Assembly (NCBI GenBank): GCA_025201345.1
Contig: JAIXMG010000002.1
Span: 1,550,001-1,614,000, forward strand
Source: Thamnidium elegans
Taxonomy: Eukaryota; Mucoromycota; Mucoromycetes; Mucorales; Mucoraceae
DNA: 64,000 nt
Direction: 5' to 3'
Shown here in pieces: positions 31,270 to 45,066 of this stretch (position 1 is the first letter of the stretch; the number at the start of each line of letters is the position of its first letter). The translations under genes and the position numbers were made by a program. The notes under the pieces were generated by a model. It did not search any database. It had not been told where the DNA came from and worked only from the letters and a program-made list of their open reading frames with translations.

Positions 31270-32760
31270 TACGTGTATACATCTAAATCGTTTAAAACGA
31301 AGCCGTTTTTTCTACGGTGATCGATTTATTGAGCGGATTTGGTCTTCCTTGACCTTCCCAAATTTAATTAGCGAGGTCAAACATATTTTTTGGCAGCATT
31401 GATATCGCGTTACCAAAGTAAATGACAAGGTTTTCCACATTCCAGGATACCACTGACATTAATTCCATTTGGGAGCTTTAAAGGTTTCGTTTCTTACTTC
31501 ACCTTTACACATGTTACAAGTCTGTAATAAATACAAGTTATTTTTAAACGACTGTTAAAAGAAATAAACTAAAATAAACTTACCACTGAAGTTCTGAACT
31601 CATCGATATCAACAATTGCGGCAAGATTCTGTTTCTGTCGACAAATTACTTCTTTATATAGTATGTTGGTGCCTCCAGATAATCTCTTCTTTATCCTGAC
31701 AGCATTTTTACGCTTCATTCCATCACCAAAAACGACAAGTAGAACAAGTGTACTGTCTACAAATTTACTAGGTCTCCATTTAGGACTATATATTTTTAAG
31801 AGTGTTAGTATTGATTATGAAATATATATTGCTGTATGCAAGCTTACCCTTTCTCTTCTTTTCTTCGCTCTTGCTTGTCCTTGTCCTTGCCTTTTTCTTT
31901 CTTTTGTTCACCTTCATCTTAATCCTCTTTTTTCTTATCTGCATCTTCTATCAACTTGGCTTCTTTACAAAGTGCATTTAACTTAACTTCTAGAACATCT
32001 GCTATTTTACAGCCAGGAATATGCCCTTTTTGCCTTTTACGATTATCAAGGCCGCCAGCAAGCGAATGCAAAGATGGCTAGCATCATATTGAACGGTGGT
32101 AAAAAAAACACAATCCTACAAAAAGAACACTAGAAAGAATAGAACGGAAAGAAGAGAAAGAAAAAGAAAAAGAAGAAGTTTCAAGATTTGTCGTTTTAGC
32201 AGTTGGGATATTAATTTCAATGTCTTTGATATTTTTTGTAATTTTTAACTTGTCAACATAGTTTTGTCTTCATCCGCTGTAACAGCAACGTTCTAAATCA
32301 CTACAACGGCAAACTTGATGTTCGTTTGAGTCGTTGCCAATGGATGCAGTAAATATATGTTTACGGCCCAGATCTATTGTACACGGCAAGAAGTTATCCT
32401 CAACCTTGATCCTATTGAAATATCCCAATGCTAAAATTGGAGCTTTTGAATATTTGTCTTCTCTCTTTCGAGCGAATTTTAGAGAGATACTATATCTATC
32501 AATGTGGGCAAAGCAAGCGAACAATTTTTTTTTCATTTTTATTAGCATTTTTCAAGTCATCAAGACTGGTTATGCATTAAACAATTAATGTTGCTGTGAG
32601 TAAATAGTTCTCTATGAATAAGTGTCCATTATTAATTTATTATTTACCTTTTATAGCCAAAACTTTTAAGATCAAACAATTAGTCAAACATTTCTAAACT
32701 TTCTGAATAACTATTTCCCAATGTTTTAATACCAGCATTAGATGCCAACGACTTGTTATT
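31270..32760 (-). mobile_element. Decayed Fanzor (eukaryotic TnpB-like RNA-guided nuclease), copy 1
   Basis: Minus-strand blocks, in several frames, line up with a Fanzor protein. An upstream helical part comes first (about 32760-32600: 'KTLGNSYSESLEMFD', 'LFDLKSFGYKR'), then 'HIDRYSISLKFARKREDKYS'. RuvC-I follows at about 32375 (CTIDLGRKHIFTASIG, catalytic Asp in IDLG), then a middle block (31790-31660: 'LLVVFGDGMKRKNAVRIKKR'). RuvC-II lies at about 31600 (VDIDEFRTSV, catalytic Glu), followed by an intron (about 31586-31532, GTAAGT...ACAG) and the zinc-ribbon half TCNMCKGEV. Last come the second Cys pair ECGKPC and RuvC-III at about 31410-31393 (RDINAAKKY, catalytic Asp), with a tail 'EGQGRPNPLN'. 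Several frameshifts and stops (one just before RDINAA) make it inactive. Family identity is inferred from this ordered motif set. Confidence 0.7.
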
Positions 32761-33689
32761 AATACTGATATTTCTCCATTTTAAACGAGTTAGGAGTAAA
32801 AGAAAATAATTTTGGCTTTTCCTTTTGTTCGACTGTTACTTCTGCCTCTTCCTCTGTCTCTTGACAGATGAATGCCAAAGCCGGAATAAAATTTTCAGGT
32901 TTTTTTTACATACTGAATGTTGTAGGAGAATTTCAAGCTTGACAGCTGAAAATTAATTTATATACTTACATTGTTTTACTCCGTCCTATGATTCTGTAAT
33001 GTTTATTTACGATAAATTCATTACGAAATATTGGCATTCAATGGACATATTTGTGTAGCTTTACATTTTTAACTAATTTGTATACTTATTTCAATTTGAG
33101 ACATAAATTATAGAATTATAAACTTTTTTTTTTAATTTCATTTAAAACTTTTATTTATTTGCGTATGTTTTTACATTTTTTTTTTTTAAAAAAATATTTA
33201 TATATTACATACTAGAATATACATCTTCGACGACTACGCGTCAGTAAGTTTTATTTGTAAGTAAAATTATGTTAAAACCAAACACTCATAAAGGTATTCT
33301 TTTAGTTTTGACATTTGTAAATAATTATATCACAATAAGTGTAATCTAACAAATAAAATTATCGAGGCGTAACTGTCAAAACTGTATATTTTAGTGAACA
33401 GTGTATAAGTTTTTTTTATTAAAGTGAAATAAATACTTGGCTATTTGTATGCAATTTTTTATTTTTTTATTTTTCAAATCAATTTATAGGTTCATTTTAA
33501 CCATCGTCACGAAATTAGGGGTTTTTACAATTGTAAGAAGCTTGTAAACGCAAGAAGACATACATGAATTCAAAAGTATAGATTTACTCTTTGTATATGA
33601 GCCAAAGAAAGAAAAAACTTGTTTATTCTTCTGGTAATGGTTTTTAACTGGAAAGTTGATATAATCATATTTCTTAATTGTATTGCTTT

Positions 33690-34111
33690 ATAGAAACGGC
33701 TGATAACAAAAAAGAAGAAGCTATTGATGTTTATCAAGAATAGAAGCACGGGTGCTGGATCCCGTATCAAAGGTTTTAGACAATATGGTGGCAGATGGAA
33801 GGAGAACATCCATGCAGAAGCCGTGAGTTTGCATCACTAATGAAAATTTAACGTCTCAAACATGCGTTTTCTGTTTTGGCGGCTTGAGCCATCCACGTCT
33901 AAAAAAACAAGCAAAAAATGAAAAAACATATATAAGAGCCATAAAAGGTACAATGTATTGTACATATCCAGCTTGTATTTCAGTAAGAAAGAAAAAAGCT
34001 ATCAAATCCAGGGATTCGTTATCTGCTTTAGTTGGTTTGAGTACGGTGCTATTTAGATCACCATTACCGCCATTTTGTGTTTCTAACATCAGTCAACGGA
34101 ATACTGAATAA
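33690..34111 (+). mobile_element. Decayed Fanzor, C-terminal part, copy 2
   Basis: On the plus strand, 'KNRSTGAGSRIKGFRQYGGR' (33729-33790) precedes a one-base frameshift. The next frame reads VCITNENLTSQTCVFCFGGL (about 33827-33886): Asn-Glu-x-Leu-Thr-Ser-x-x-Cys-x-x-Cys is the RuvC-II Glu plus the first half of the zinc ribbon. It continues with GTMYCTYPACISVRKKKAIK (second Cys pair) and SRDSLSALVGLSTVLFRSPL (RuvC-III Asp in SRDS), ending LPPFCVSN and a stop at 34109-34111. The block order equals the C-terminal half of TnpB/Fanzor proteins. The N-terminal half, including RuvC-I, is not found upstream. It differs in sequence from copy 1 and lies on the other strand, so it came from a separate element type. 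Confidence 0.65.
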
Positions 34112-34439
34112 TTTAATATTAATACATTGACCTTCAAACTGCAAGAGAAGATAGGAAACTACACTGTGGTTCTAGAGGTAGGAAACCAAAATTATGTAAA
34201 TCCTTAATTCTCTTTTCTCTGTCTAGTGACTGCCTTGTTTTTATGTATAAGGATTTAAAGTTACATCCCGCTCAAAAAAAGACGTAATGTAACACCCATT
34301 AGGTTTTTTTTCTATTGTGTGGGAAATATTTACTTTTCATTGATTTAATTGGTCTTTACCACAAAAATGAGTCTATAAAAAAGATGCGTTTTAATTAAGC
34401 TGATATGCAGAATAGCTCTAGGTACTTTTTTAAAGGATA

Positions 34440-34577
34440 CCAAATAAATAAATAAATTTATTTTGCGATCACTTTGTTAGTGAAAATTTAAGTGAACCGC
34501 TGCAAACGAAAGCCACTAAAATTGATCACTCAATCTAATGTAGTGGCTATTTTAAGTGAACCACTGCGGATGCTCTA
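34440..34577. repeat. Small MITE-like repeat ending in CTGCGGATGCTCTA
   Basis: Direct repeats of AAGTGAACC(G/A)CTGC (34491-34504 and 34554-34567) enclose an inverted pair AGCCACTA (34511-34518) and TAGTGGCT (34541-34548). The right boundary CTGCGGATGCTCTA (34564-34577) recurs at 1817-1830 beside the fold-back element, which suggests a shared terminal sequence of a non-autonomous DNA transposon. The left boundary and target duplication are not certain. Confidence 0.4.
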
Positions 34578-35094
34578 AGTACTTTGACAAGTGTTTGTAT
34601 AAATTCCGTCGTCTTGAAGCCGCAAACAAAAAACTTAAAAGCCAATAGTTGCATTTTATTGGGTTAAGCGGATGTTTAATTTTCCTCTTAAATATCGTTT
34701 TTCCGCACCCCTCTTCCTTTTTTTAATCCAGGGTAAATAAAATGAAATCGAAAGCGTTACCATAGTAACCATAGGGTATAAAATGACAAACAAGACGAAA
34801 CGAATGAAAATGAATAAAAAACGAATTGGCTTTTAAACTAACAAAAAAAAAAGTGCTGGTATGTTCTAGCAAAAGTTTGTGTGACTGGGGGTGAAAAAAA
34901 GCTACGAAAAAAGACATCTATCGAAAATCGAAGAAAGAAAATAATTTAGACTCGTTTTTTGAAGTCAACCCCGGCAGAATTTTTTTTCGTAAGGTACCTG
35001 GCATATAAAGCTTTCGAGATTTTTCTCTTCTTCTTTTTTTTTTCTTCTTCTTCTTTTTCCCCTTTACTCTCATAACGGCATTTTTTTTTCCAAT
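34578..35094. other. Upstream region of the mitochondrial Hsp70 gene
   Basis: The first part is gene-free. Close to the gene lie a TATA-like TATAAAG at 35004-35010 and a long TCTTCTTCTT pyrimidine stretch (35021-35060) before the ATG at 35095. A GAA-rich purine patch (34920-34945) could contribute heat-shock elements, but no perfect nTTCnnGAAnnTTCn is present. Confidence 0.45.
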
Positions 35095-37415
<2,321 letters not shown>

Positions 37416-38891
37416 ATCCACACAAAATACTAAATATTAAATATCCCCTTTCACAAAAGAAACCTCCCTTTTTTTTCTTCATACATACTCTCCCACTCCC
37501 CTTTCCACTATAAACTTGTAGATTATTTATAGAACTTACACCTTCTATTAAAAAACAAAAATAAATTGTAGACACTATTATTATAAAAAGTACATATATT
37601 TTCTGAAACAAGTTAATTAGAAAAGCCACCAAATAATGCGCATTGACATTTTTTGTCATACAGCAGTAAGATTTTTTAACAACTGATTATCTTAATTCAG
37701 GATTATTCAATAGGCGACTGATTCCTATTATCATTCAAACCGAAAAGCTACAAACATAGTAATAATAATAATATAAAAGCTATCAACTTTTGAGAAAAAG
37801 AAAACAAAGAAAATTTTACTCGAAAGATAACAAGGACGATAAGAAAGATCGTTCGAAGAGTCACTTTTATTTTATTTTGGCAGGTCTGAAGATAGTTAAT
37901 TTAACTCATGCCAAATGTAATTACCAAAACTATTGCGAGTCCTTTTTATCTCTGTATCTTCATAACCATATTAAGTAAACTGCTGCTGCTGTTGTTTTCG
38001 CCTGTTATTGTTATTGGGATCAATTAAACAAACTATCTTCAACTTCGTCAGGGTAGGTCGCGAGGAGATGATTGGTTTTAAGTTTTTTTGACAGGTGTAA
38101 AAAAGTTTTTGGTCTTTGTCGGTTGATTGGGGTCGTTTTAATGATGATAGATAGTACGTAAGTTTTTGGTCAGTTGTATAGCGATTTCTACGATATCCTT
38201 CATATTAATATAATGATGCTTGTACAGTGGTGGCCGAAATCTGGAAGAAATCCATCCTTAAATCGAACAGTGGACGGGATAATTATGTCCAGCAATAAAA
38301 ATATTGCACAAGTATTTAATGCGTTGCATTGATCGAGTCAGTTATAATAATAAAGCCATTCCTAAGGGACAAGAGTAGGAAGAGCAAATGTGCTAAAGAA
38401 AAAAGAGCTGCTCGAAAATAATCCTAAGAAAAAAGCACATTGAATATTTTCAATATTTTCTGATTCTCTGCGACAGAAAGAAAACAAAGTAAAAAAAAAA
38501 AAAAGCTGAATAATAATAAATGAGTATAGCATATAAGCTTTTTTAAAATATGCACATATAAAAAAATTCTTACCGGTTAAAAAGAAAAAGAAATAGTTAT
38601 CTATGTTGATAAAGTACATTTTTGACAACACAAAATAGTGGAAAGATAGAAAAGACTATTATAAAATAATCACGACTATCGGGATTGCTTTTACCATGTC
38701 ATTTTGAAATTTCAACATATGATAATGTACATGGCGATGTGCACAGCTATAAGTTCCCACATAAACAAATGTTATTGTTCCGCCTCTCCTTCACAACTTT
38801 TTTTCTTTTATGAAATGAATTACACTAAAAAAGTCATGGTCTTTTTTTTAAAAAAAGCCAGATATAAATTTTTGTATAGTGTTTATTGTGT
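37416..38891. other. Intergenic; contains an isolated Tc1-like terminus
   Basis: No gene. At 38225 the sequence CAGTGGTGGCCGAAATCTGG follows a TA, which is the usual start of Tc1/mariner inverted repeats. No matching inverted copy is seen in the next 2 kb, so it may be a solo end. Confidence 0.4.
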
Positions 38892-39966
38892 TCAGTTAAA
38901 ATGTTTTAAAAAAGGGGCGTCTCCAGCTTTTGCCTGAATAACTGCAGCGCATCTATCTGGCATGGACTTGACTAATTTGTTAGTGACCCCAAGGTCAAGG
39001 CGATCCCATTCTTTTTTTAGGTGAATCTTGAGGTCATTGACGTTCTTAATCAAGTACCTTTTTTCTTCTATCTGCGTTTCCGATACTGCCCACAGGTGTT
39101 CGATTGGATTTAAGTCCGGACTTTGTGGAGGCCAGAAATCAATCAAGTCAACCATCGTTGTTTCTTTATACCAAGTGGCATGCGAGCCTTTATGAGGGCT
39201 CACATTATCCTCTTGGAATAAATATTGAGTTCCGGGATTGTTTTCTTTCAATGTATTGAGCCAAGGAAGAATATCTTTCGACAAACAATCGACATATTTG
39301 TCTTGATCGACGTTTCCTTCCATAAATACGAGAGGGCCTAATTCTCCTGCGACAAAACAACTACAAATCATCACAGAACCCTTTCTAAACTTTTCTACGC
39401 CTATTATGTTCTCAGTATCGTATCTTTCTCTAGCCAATCTAATGACACGGATGCCACGATCATTCCCTACAACTCGATATCTTGACTCGTCGGACCAGAT
39501 GATTTTTTTTCCATTGATCGAATGTCCAATCCTTCTTATTTTAGGCCCATTCCAAGCGCTTTTTTACCTGTATTTCAGTCAAAGCAGGTTTTCTGGCTGA
39601 TACATGCGAGTTACACCCCATACCATGAAGATATTCGATCATAGTTTCACGACATATGTTAATACCAGATGCATGAATGTTAGACAGGTGGTAGCTGTAA
39701 GGTTTGAATTGACCTGTCCTAGAACTTTGCTTCAAACATCTCAAATCACGTCCATTCAACTTACGAGGACATTCAGTACGTATACCTTGTGGTTTAGCAC
39801 TACCAGTTTCTTTGAATCGACTGTTAGCGTGTTTGATAGTAGAATAAGATATATTCAAAATCTGGGAGATTTTAATTAATTTATGACAACTGTCTTAAAT
39901 GAGGCCAACAGTTTCTCCTAACTGGTATTCATTTCATTCGACATTTGTTATATCAGAGAGAGACAT
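38892..39966 (-). mobile_element. Tc1/mariner (DD34E) transposase relic
   Basis: From an ATG at about 39966 (MSLSDITNVE, then stop) the frame runs on through 'GETVGLI', stop, 'KISQILNISYSTIKHANSRF', a helix-turn-helix of the Tc1 type, then 'GSAKPQGIRTECPRKLNGRD'. The catalytic core shows WSDESRYRVVGND (first Asp), FQEDNVSPHKG (second Asp) and SPDLNPIEHLW (Glu, 34 residues on), ending 'AVIQAKAGDAPFLKHFN' and a stop at 38892. At least three stops and one A-tract frameshift (near 39505-39515) break it, but all three acidic residues remain. The copy is therefore fairly young. Clear flanking inverted repeats were not found. Confidence 0.85.
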
Positions 39967-40317
39967 TATTTGTATGTGTTTTAGGTTTTTTTTATTGAAC
40001 AGTAAAAAAGAGAGAATAGCAGTTTATAAAACGCCGTATGTAAGAATGATATTTAAATTTTATATCTGACTTTTAAAAAAGAAATGAGGGGGAAAAGGCC
40101 ACGAAATTGTGACTTTTTATTTTTTAACATCCGATGGGAGTGCCAATCATTTCCCAAAGTAAGGTGAATCTCAATTGGTTATGTGTCAGTAAAACGTCCT
40201 TTTAGAAAAAAGAAGGTTTAAAGCATTCCTCTATCACGCCCATTCTACATATTCGTCCCCCCTTTTTTTTTTGTTCTTTACTATAAACTTAAAAAAAAAA
40301 AATTTTAACTGTACATA

Positions 40318-40686
40318 ATGTCATATACCTCTAAATTTACAGAAATATTTGATATCGATCCTTCAGATCCAATTCTTCAAGAGATAAATGCACCGCCTTC
40401 ACCAAAATCATGCCCCGTATACTATTCACCAGAATTAGATTTGTCCCATTCTTCTTTACATAGTCAAATTTCATCAAAATCAACAAATACAAAAGGAATC
40501 GCAATTCCTCAAAAGAAAAGAAATGCGATAACAGTAACACCGCCATGTTCACCTCCACGGAACTCAGAAAAACACCATGAAGCTTTAGCTTCAAAATTAA
40601 AAAAAATTGTCAACTCAATATCAAAAAAGAAAGATAGTTCGTCATCTGTTCCATTTTCATTTTCAAAGTCTATTCCAACTAAATAG
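40318..40686 (+). CDS. Small Ser/Pro/Lys-rich disordered protein, unrecognised
   Basis: A single-exon frame of 122 residues starting MSYTSKFTEIFDIDPSDPIL, with an A-rich leader before the ATG and a T/A-rich TATA-like stretch (TATAAAC at 40282-40288) upstream. It is almost all polar: a 'PPSPKSCPVYYSPEL' proline segment, a 'QKKRNAITVTPPCSPPR' segment that looks like a phosphorylation target for proline-directed kinases, and a basic 'LASKLKKIVNSISKKKD' helix. No domain is recognised. A small intrinsically disordered regulator is possible. The intact frame, despite its low third-position GC, favours a real gene over chance. Confidence 0.5.
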   Translation: MSYTSKFTEIFDIDPSDPILQEINAPPSPKSCPVYYSPELDLSHSSLHSQISSKSTNTKGIAIPQKKRNAITVTPPCSPPRNSEKHHEALASKLKKIVNSISKKKDSSSSVPFSFSKSIPTK

Positions 40687-42294
40687 TATATACACCATTC
40701 AACTTTTCACTCTTTGTACATTATATAACACTCCTTATATATATATCTGGTTTTTCCTTCTTTCCTTCTCCAAAAAAATAAAAATAAATTAAAAAATGAG
40801 ATATGATATTATATACACTACATTTTGAAATAAATCTACCTGAACTTTTATCGGCGCATTGCTTGAAATCATATGGGGGAGCTAATCAGAAGGTAAACTG
40901 TTGGCGTGACAGCATATAGACCACATTACTGGATTTATAACAATGTTGGCCTTCTTCAAAAACATATAACCAATCTGAAGTGTCTTTTTTTCAATATATA
41001 TGCATACATATATATATATATTTGCAATAATCGTCCTTAAAGCAAGGAGCTTGTTTAGTTTTATTTATACTTTATATTAAATTAAGTATGTTAATAAATA
41101 AATCTAAGTTTTTAGAAACAATTTCCACATTTTTTTTTTTCGATTTTTTGGATACATGTAATGATGTATAATGTGTTTATAATGATCTTAATGTGATCGC
41201 ATCACTTTAATTATTATGATTTCCTGTTTTGGTTGTATTGACGGGCTCTGATATAGTACACAGGCTGAGAGTGCAAAGTGGCCCATTTACTGGTTTCGTC
41301 CTTTTCGTTCCTGGTTCCAAGTGTTTTTTCTATTTAAAAAAAGAGATACTTATTATGTACATGAACTTAACTTCGTTTAACTAAAATACTTAAAAGTATC
41401 CTAAAGAGTTACTGTATAACGTGTCCAAAGTTGAGTGATCAGTTCAAGGCATCTTTATTTTAAAGTATAGTATATTATATATCCCTTTCACGGGATCAAG
41501 CCATTTATTAATAACAGTACAAAATCTTATAGGTGCGTATAGTGAATTCCTAAAATTACGTTCATGTGCAACTTGCAATTCTGCCAAGAATAAATATTAG
41601 CGCTACTCTATCGTCTGTAATGGCGCAATTACACTCTAAAAAATCGTCAAAAATAAACTTTAGATTGTTTCATTTCCAGAATAGAAAAAAGTTTGGTTTG
41701 ATTTTTACACTTGGCGATAAATATCTTTTTCTTTAAAGTATACTACTTCATTTAAAAACTTCGGTCATATTTTTTTTTAGAAATAGTAGATTAAAAAGTC
41801 TCGCAGTACATTGAAAAAGAACACAAGAGTGATCTAAGAGTACAAGCTGATAATCCCGGGAAAAAGCATATAAATTGTGTAAAATAAAAAGCTAAAAAAA
41901 ATACACATTATCACCATTTATAGACAAGTAAAGTAAAAACATATCTTGAGTATATATTGTAAGGTGAGACTATTTGCCTAAAACAAAAAGCAAATTTTTT
42001 TTAAAGGAAATTTTTTCGAAGACTATTCCAGCCTTTCTAGTATGAATAATCAAACCTTTTTTTTTTTTTAAAAAAAAAAAAAAGTGGTGCTACATACTTA
42101 CTAGCCCCAAAAACTGTTGTTACTAGCAAGTCATTTGGTATTGTCAAAAGAAAAAAAAAGAGTAATTATGGTTGAATAATTCAACGGTGTGGGCTTAATT
42201 TTATTATTAATTAAAATAAATAAGAGTTAAGACAATAAATAGGGCCTTTGGCAAATAAATAGGGTTGAATAAATATATTGTAAAGTGTTATAGT
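40687..42294. other. Long AT-rich intergenic region, no gene
   Basis: Has a palindromic TGTGATCGCATCAC (about 41191-41204) and a 27-bp T(n)A(n) run (42058-42084). I see no coding blocks in any frame. Confidence 0.55.
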
Positions 42295-43743
42295 TTACAA
42301 TCTTTCGGCGAAACGTTGATAGACGGAGACACCAAGGGCGAGAGCCAAAGCACCAGAGGCGAAACCAACCAACAAATCGGTGGAGGGAGCATACTTGAAT
42401 GAAACACTCTTGGTTTGAGCACCAGAGACAGCGCGTTCCTTCAAGGTAGCGTTCAACTTGTTACCTTCAGAGAGTTCTTGGATTTCGTTGAACAAAGCAA
42501 TGTTTAACTCGAAAGAGTAAATGGCTTCAGCAACAATCAAATCTATAATAAAACAATAAAGTAAATACAGGCTTTGCGTGGGCAAAAAGAAAAAAAAAGT
42601 TTACCCTTGGTGTATTGTGTTACAAGGGCACCATCTAAACGTTGACGGTAAAGGTTCTTGAACTCATTGTTGTTGGCAATGTGTTCAAAGTTATAGAATT
42701 GAAGACCTTCATAGGAATCCCAGGCAGCATCGGTAACATCGATCTTGAGAACGTGTTTCTTCAAACGCTTAGACAAAATTTGACCACCTAATAATAATAA
42801 AAACTCGGTCTTAATAATAGAACATTTAAAACTGTATTTTAAAATACGTACCACTGAGATCACCGAGATAACGAGAGTAACTGTGAGCAATCAAAAGAGC
42901 AGGGTTCTTTTCAGCAGCATCCTTTATGGCCTTGATATAGGTGCTAACAGCAGGGGTAATGTTCTTTTCGCTAATTATTTCGGCGACACGATCCTTACCA
43001 TAGAAGAATTCGATATCTATAAGTAGTATAAGTATAAAGTTTGAGATTTATCATCATATTATATTTTACCTTCACGCAAACTCTTTTCACGGGTAAGTTC
43101 GAAAGGGAAATGAATCATTTGAACAGAGGGATGATCCTTGTGTTGAATTAACAATTCTTCCATGGTCCTAAGGCAAGCACGTATATAAATTAGTATTTTA
43201 TTTTTAAATATAAAGTTAGTAATAAAACTTACTTGTAAATGAAATACAAAGAGTTAATGTATCTACCGTATTCATCCTTGTTGAGAGTACCACTAAGGAA
43301 ACGCCTAATCATGATAGTAAGTTTAGTATTTGCTATTAAATGTATAAATCTTTTTTTTTTTTTTAAAAAAAACTTACTTGGTGAAGACACTGTTTTCAGC
43401 GGCAGTGTGAACAACCTTAGTGCCTTCCTTCATGGCAGAAGCGAGTTGAGGGTCGGAAAGGTATTCTTGGTTCTTCTTTTGTTGAGTCTCAGGTAAGAGG
43501 CTGTTAAGAGAGTTGATCTTAACTATTAATGATAATAAATAGTTTAGCTATTTGTTTTATTTTATGTTTAGTAAAAAAAAATTACGAACCAGAGGTTTGG
43601 TTCATCATATCCTTGTTATCTTCATTTCCCTTGGAGAAAGGACAGGCAGTATTTTCTTCAACAACAACAATTTCCTTTTGCTCCTTTTCGGGGGCAGTGA
43701 AAGGGCAAGCATCGGGCTTAGTGGAAGATTGGGTAGCGCTCAT
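42295..43743 (-). CDS. Heme oxygenase, C-terminally membrane-anchored
   Basis: Seven exons (43743-43590, 43522-43378, 43304-43233, 43167-43070, 43016-42852, 42787-42605, 42542-42295) give 354 residues. The proximal haem ligand His90 lies in GTKVVHTAAENSVF, matching the heme oxygenase 'VHT.AEN' helix. The distal-helix Gly-rich motif is YSRYLGDLSGGQILSK (about 210-225). Residues about 320-345 form a C-terminal tail anchor (DLLVGFASGALALALGVSVY), as in HO-1 and HO-2. The enzyme cleaves haem to biliverdin, CO and iron with reductase electrons, at the ER or outer organelle membranes. The N-terminal ~50 residues are extra and carry two Cys-Pro-Phe motifs (Cys13, Cys34) like heme regulatory motifs. 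Exon 1 ends at a weak donor (GTTCGT); the neighbouring GTAATT donor would break the frame. Confidence 0.9.
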
Positions 43744-45066
43744 GATATATAAATAAAATAAGTAAATGAAAAAAGGATAAAAAGTTTTTTTTTGCGATGG
43801 AGTTTTATCAGATCTTTTTTATGTGAATTCAACTTGTGACAGCGAATCTGATAAGTCTAAACATCATGAGGCACCCCTGTGGTATAAACCTTATAGTATT
43901 TACGCGTATCTCCGCCTATATAATATCATGTTCACCATTTCTCCCCGCTTTCGTCCGATAAAGTACAGGTAACTTAGTTCAATGCGTTTATTTTCTATAG
44001 ATATCAAATAAATAACAGACACTTCATAAAGTTCTCTATTGTCTAATATCTAACCGTGAAACAAAAAAAACGAAATGTTTATTTCCAAAACACAATTTGT
44101 TTTGATCGTGTTTCTTATTGCTGAGGTTTAAGTTTCGTAAATGAAAGTTCCAGTTTTATTCTCATTGTTCTTTTCTCATGTTTTAGAAGAAGAAGGGTAG
44201 TACAACCAAAAAAAAAGAGAGAGACTGGGATTGTAATGTGTATGTGATTTGTATGAGTTTTTGCGGAATATTTTTACAACGTGATACATAATACCCAGCT
44301 TCCCAAGAAATGTAAAATGATCCAAACATTGGTTATGCAGGGCTCTAATTTTTTTTTATCTCCTTACTATCGTAATTTTTTTTATCAGATCCTTTTTTTT
44401 TTAAATTACAGATTCAACCACTAGAAAGCAGTGGAAATTGCTCAATTATTTTATTTTGTACGGCGCTTCTATTTCTTTTTTAGTTGTCATTTCTGGCAAC
44501 ACTTTGTTACACACACTCCTATTCTATTGTCATTGTTCTGCGAGTATTGTCATACCACGAGATATTTTCATTCTCATATACCACTTTTTGGATCTTATCA
44601 GGGTTGTTTTTACGGTTTCTTTTAGCCAAAATAAGAAAAAGTCATTTGGTTCTGTAATACCGTTTTCTTTTTTTTTCTTTTCACGTAAATACTCTAAAAA
44701 GATATAACTATATATATACGTTAAAATAATTAAAACTCTAGATCAGCAATTGAGTCTTTTTTAATCTTTCTTTTTACTACTGTAGTCTGAACCTTAAATT
44801 ATTCATTAAATCGTATGGCCCAATTCTATTATCAAGAGTCCGCTTAAAAGTCGCATTACCCAATCGTGAACCAAAGAATGACTTTATAAAAAAAAAAAAA
44901 AAATACGCGAACCCACGTTTGTGGTTTTCATTTTTGAATTTATAGTACTTTTAACTCGGTTCTTCTTTTTATTGGTTTCTACTCTTTTGGAAAGAGAGAT
45001 TGTTGTGTTATATACATATAATAGAGTAAAAAAAAAAGATTAATGTTAAAATACTGTATGAAGTGT
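43744..45066. other. Intergenic, no gene seen
   Basis: Promoter side of the heme oxygenase gene and 3' flank of the first zinc-finger gene. Short frames at 44431-44707 are Phe/Ser-rich translations of T-rich DNA and not supported. Confidence 0.5.

Noticed and set aside
38225..39966. Idea that CAGTGGTGGCC at 38225 is the left end of the Tc1 relic at 38.9-40.0 kb
   Set aside because: No matching inverted end found to the right of 39966 and the gap of 650 bp holds no transposon sequence; left as an open check.
44431..44707. Overlapping 64- and 89-codon frames
   Set aside because: Phe/Ser/His-rich products of T-rich intergenic DNA; no partner exons.
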